Assembly (NCBI GenBank): GCA_937988885.1
Contig: CALKHR010000069.1
Coordinates: forward strand, 1-18,101
Reading direction: 5' to 3'
Origin: an uncultured Roseiflexaceae bacterium
Lineage (GTDB): Bacteria; Chloroflexota; Chloroflexia; Chloroflexales; Roseiflexaceae
DNA length: 18,101 nt
Below, piece by piece: positions 15,894-18,101 of the stretch. Under the pieces are notes generated by a model that searched no databases, was not told where the DNA came from, and saw only the letters and a list, made by a program, of their open reading frames with translations. Position numbers and translations under genes: made by a program. How positions within the stretch are numbered: the first letter of the stretch is position 1; each line of letters begins with the position of its first letter.

Positions 15894-15914
15894 TCTGGTA
15901 CAATGGTATACAAT
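15883..15914 (+). promoter_or_regulatory. Probable promoter(s) of the PucR-family gene
   Basis: TTTACA (15883-15888) is separated by 18 bases from TATACA (15907-15912), which has an extended TG at 15904-15905. An overlapping second extended -10, TGGTACAAT, lies at 15896-15904. The right arm of the palindrome covers the -35 hexamer, so a protein bound there would control the promoter. The resulting leader would be about 160 bases, unusually long for this window. Confidence 0.55.
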
Positions 15915-15980
15915 TCAAGTAGCTCTCATTTTGTGCGATATGTACAAGACCGTTTTTGATGGCGTATCGCTCAAACCGAA

Positions 15981-16014
15981 GATCAGGTGGTGGATTGCTG
16001 ATCAGAATGCATTC
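15981..16014. repeat. Inverted repeats in the PucR leader
   Basis: GATCAG (15981-15986) and CTGATC (15998-16003) are perfect arms with an 11-base spacer. They are followed at once by the 10-base perfect palindrome GAATGCATTC (16005-16014). They may be regulator sites or leader RNA structure. Nothing in the sequence decides between these. Confidence 0.35.
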
Positions 16015-16053
16015 GCCACGAGATCGTTGAGCTTCGTTATCTCAAGCTGTATT

Positions 16054-16079
16054 GGTGACAATGCGAGGTCACAATACGA
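16054..16079 (+). repeat. Tandem 13-base repeat covering the PucR ribosome-binding site
   Basis: GGTGACAATGCGA (16054-16066) and GGTCACAATACGA (16067-16079) match at 11 of 13 positions and are directly adjacent. GTGAC (16055-16059) and GTCAC (16068-16072) also form an inverted repeat around the GAGGT Shine-Dalgarno (16065-16069). This geometry could affect translation of the PucR gene. Confidence 0.45.
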
Positions 16080-17644
16080 TGCCCCCTATTTCAGTTCGAG
16101 ACGTACTTCGTTTAGCGTTGCCACCGAACACAACAGTTGCTGCTGGTGTGGCGGGTTTGGCACATCAGGTCACTTGGGTGACCACGTTGCGGGCCACGCT
16201 TCCTGCGTTTGTGAATCTGCGGGGTGGCGAATTGGCGTTGATTTCGGTTGCTGCGGCTCAGGCGCTCGATGAACGGTTGACTCTGGTTAATCTGATCGAG
16301 CGCTTGTCGTATGTGCCTGTGGCGGCGATCGGCGCTATCGGTGAGATTTCGGAGGAAGCGCGTCTTGCTGCCGATAACGCTCGGATTCCGCTTCTGCATC
16401 TGCCGGATGATACCGACCCGCGTGAGACAGAGCGCGAGGTGCAACGCTTAATCGGCGATTACGAGGCGCAGCTCGAACGGCGCGCCGCGCAGCTCGGCGA
16501 TCTGCTCACACAGCGTTCGCTGGCGGGCGCGGGGTTGACTGGCCTGCTCGATATCATCGCTGAGCGCACTGGTCAGGGCGTGGGCTGTTACAGCATCACT
16601 GGCGAACTGCGGGCGCTCTCGGCGCGCGGTCCCGCTCGCGTCGCTCTTCAGACATTACGTCCAACTACGGCGGGCGCAACAACGCAGCTTGGCCGCTCGA
16701 TCTGGGTGCAGCCGTTGGGGCCCGTTGGCGAGCGAATGGGCTTTTTGGCTTTGGCGGGCGATACGCAGGACGATTGGGATCGGCTGGCGGCGCGGCAGGG
16801 CGCGGTGGCTTTGGCGCTGGAGCTTGCCAAGGAGCAGGCGGTGCAGGCCGCCGAGGATCGGCTGCGTGGTGATTTTGTCCAAGCGGTGCTGGCGGGCACT
16901 CCTGGCGATAACGAGGCGTTGCTGCGTCGCGGCGAGGAGCTTGGCTACGAACTGCGCCGCCCCCACGTGGCGATGCTCTGTTCGGTCGGCGAGAGCAGTT
17001 CGTCGGCTGCGGCGCATGCGGCAGGGCTGCTGGGCGCGGCGCTGACTTCGATGAAGCTGCCTGCGCCTACGATGCGCCGCGCCGATGGTGTGCTGGCGTA
17101 CTTGCCGCTGATCGATCACAACCTGCGCCCCCGCGAGATCGCCGAACAATTGCGCAGCAAGATGGTACTCGAGATGCCGAATATCACGCTGGCGCTGGGT
17201 CGCGAGGCGCCGACAGTAGCGATGTGGCCTCGTTCGCTGCGCGAGGCGGAGCAGGCGCTGTTGCTCGGGCGGCAACTCCTCGATACCTCGCATGTGCTCG
17301 ATTTCGGCGATTTGGGCGTGTACCGCTTGCTGGCGCTGCTGCGCGAGACGCCGGAGTTGTGGGAGTTCTACCGCTCGACGTTAGCGCAGTTGGCGGAGTA
17401 CGACCGCAATCAGGATGCGGAACTGCTCAAGACGCTGGAGGCGTTCTTCACGCATTTGGGCAATTTGACCCGCACGGCGGAGGCGCTGCACGTGCATCGC
17501 AATACGTTGTTGTATCGCCTGGGCCGCATCGCCGAAATCAGTGGGCTAGACTTGGACAACGCCGAGGATCGGTTGGCGTTGTGGATCGCGCTCAAGGCGC
17601 ATCGGGTGTTGCAGACACTCGATGATGCGCATAGTGTGTTGTAG
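16079..17644 (+). CDS. PucR-family (CdaR-like) transcriptional regulator
   Basis: A 521-residue DNA-binding regulator. The N-terminal PucR sensor domain (1 to about 125) starts MPPISVRDVLRLALPPNTTV and includes WVTTLRA, LRGGELALIS and IPLLHLPDD. A GAF/CdaR GGDEF-like middle follows (about 270-400, including EAEQALLLGRQLL before the last domain). The C-terminal HTH_30 domain has the family signature GNLTRTAEALHVHRNTLLYRLGRI (461-484) and EDRLALWIALKAHRVL. ATG 16079 is chosen for its GAGGT Shine-Dalgarno 9 bases upstream and the family start pattern. In-frame TTG 16052, GTG 16055 and ATG 16061 would extend it slightly. The founding members control purine catabolism, but no purine-catabolic gene is adjacent, so the target is unknown. 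A terminator follows 24 bases after the stop. Confidence 0.93.
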   Translation: MPPISVRDVLRLALPPNTTVAAGVAGLAHQVTWVTTLRATLPAFVNLRGGELALISVAAAQALDERLTLVNLIERLSYVPVAAIGAIGEISEEARLAADNARIPLLHLPDDTDPRETEREVQRLIGDYEAQLERRAAQLGDLLTQRSLAGAGLTGLLDIIAERTGQGVGCYSITGELRALSARGPARVALQTLRPTTAGATTQLGRSIWVQPLGPVGERMGFLALAGDTQDDWDRLAARQGAVALALELAKEQAVQAAEDRLRGDFVQAVLAGTPGDNEALLRRGEELGYELRRPHVAMLCSVGESSSSAAAHAAGLLGAALTSMKLPAPTMRRADGVLAYLPLIDHNLRPREIAEQLRSKMVLEMPNITLALGREAPTVAMWPRSLREAEQALLLGRQLLDTSHVLDFGDLGVYRLLALLRETPELWEFYRSTLAQLAEYDRNQDAELLKTLEAFFTHLGNLTRTAEALHVHRNTLLYRLGRIAEISGLDLDNAEDRLALWIALKAHRVLQTLDDAHSVL

Positions 17645-17667
17645 CGCTCTGGTCGCTATTGTGTTGG

Positions 17668-17699
17668 GCCTGCTCGGTTGCTACCGGGCAGGCTTTTTT
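17668..17699 (+). terminator. Intrinsic terminator of the PucR-family gene
   Basis: GCCTGCTCGG (17668-17677) pairs with CCGGGCAGGC (17684-17693) over 10 bases with one G-T pair and a 6-base loop. A run of six T's (17694-17699) follows directly. This is a textbook Rho-independent terminator 24 bases after the stop codon. Confidence 0.95.
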
Positions 17700-17742
17700 A
17701 TATCCGCTGATGACGCCGTTTTGGGATATCCATAGATGACGC
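17700..17742. repeat. Imperfect direct repeat downstream of the PucR terminator
   Basis: A 17-base segment starting ATATCC and ending ATGACGC occurs at 17700-17716 and 17726-17742 with 14 of 17 positions the same, spaced 26 bases apart. The flanking text (GCAGATTTCACAGATGATG) resembles dispersed intergenic sequence seen in several large bacterial genomes. That resemblance is from memory and unverified. Confidence 0.4.
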
Positions 17743-17803
17743 AGATTTCACAGATGATGTTTGGTCAGTGCCACGTCATTCCGAAGCGGTCATCTTATCG
17801 CCC

Positions 17804-18101
17804 TCAGCTGTGAGGATCAGCTACGTTGCCACGAATAATGCGAGTCGTTGGATGATCAACGCCTAAACTGCGTTCGCAAATGGCTAATGCGCGCTCAAAG
17901 AGCGGTCGGGCCTGCTCGTTTTTGCCTTGGGCACGCAGTAGTTCAGCCAGATTGTTGAGGCTGACTGCGGTGGAGGGATGATCTGGCCCTAGTGCCTGCT
18001 CGTGTATGGAGAGGGCGCGCTCGTACAATGGCCTCGCCTGCTCGTACTCCCCTTGGGCACGCAACAGTTCAGCCAGATTGTTGAGGCTTTGGGCGGTAAG
18101 G
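17804..18101 (-). CDS. C-terminal part of a TPR-repeat protein (kinesin-light-chain type); 5' end outside the window
   Basis: The minus-strand frame is open from the right edge to TGA at 17804-17806, giving about 98 visible residues. It consists of 42-residue tetratricopeptide repeats of the TPR_10/TPR_12 type, with the cores SLNNLAELLRAQGEYEQARP, LYERALSIHEQALGPDHPST and a second, diverging copy ending DHPTTRIIRGNVADPHS. Such repeats form protein-binding superhelices. In Chloroflexota and other large genomes they are often fused to NB-ARC, CHAT or kinase-type domains, which would lie beyond the edge. The underlying DNA repeats with a period of 126 bases (for example 17925 and 18051). A TTG near 18064 is an internal Leu codon, not the start. 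Confidence 0.9.
   Translation of the reverse strand, partial: LTAQSLNNLAELLRAQGEYEQARPLYERALSIHEQALGPDHPSTAVSLNNLAELLRAQGKNEQARPLFERALAICERSLGVDHPTTRIIRGNVADPHS
17925..18101 (-). repeat. 126-base tandem repeat within the TPR gene
   Basis: The segment beginning CCTTGGGCACGCA recurs at 17925 and 18051, exactly 126 bases (42 codons) apart. It is nearly identical for about 38 bases before diverging. This is one TPR unit and shows recent duplication or gene conversion inside the gene. Confidence 0.85.

Overview
The window looks like chromosomal DNA from a GC-rich bacterium, most likely a member of the Chloroflexota (class Chloroflexia). This rests on the house style of the proteins, the operon order, the frequent TTG leucine codons and the kinesin-light-chain-type TPR gene. 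No rRNA or marker phylogeny is available, so the placement is an inference. No tRNA, rRNA, CRISPR array, insertion sequence or prophage gene was seen.

Bases 1-5694 are the distal part of the conserved translation and RNA-maturation operon: infB (its 5' end lies outside the window), rbfA, a DHH-family nrnA, truB and ribF. All are on the plus strand. They supply initiation factor IF-2, a 30S assembly factor, a nanoRNase/pAp phosphatase, tRNA pseudouridine-55 synthase and FAD synthesis. A strong hairpin sits between infB and rbfA. A probable extra promoter precedes ribF. A near-perfect bidirectional terminator (5716-5743) closes the operon.

Bases 5762-7560 hold a two-gene minus-strand operon: a short-chain dehydrogenase followed, with an ATGA overlap, by a divergent QueA-like protein. 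A 278-base divergent control region (7561-7838) separates it from a plus-strand 14-helix MFS exporter of the DHA2 (EmrB/QacA) type.

Bases 9408-14503 encode a large polytopic GT-C (ArnT/PMT-like) glycosyltransferase overlapped by one base with a metallo-beta-lactamase/beta-CASP ribonuclease-like protein. The nuclease has an unusual C-terminal half built from an internal duplication that resembles degenerate KH modules.

Bases 14659-17644 carry an Eis-like GNAT/SCP2 protein, apparently expressed from an almost leaderless transcript, and a PucR-family regulator. They are separated by an AT-richer 268-base region with a large nested palindrome and promoter elements. A classic intrinsic terminator follows the regulator. 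The right edge contains the 3' end of a minus-strand TPR-repeat gene running out of the window.

Most single-gene promoters I could identify share an extended -10 (TGnTAyamT) with no convincing -35 box. The observations most worth following are the duplicated C-terminal domain of the beta-CASP protein, the SDR/QueA-like pair with altered QueA motifs, and the nested palindrome upstream of the PucR gene.
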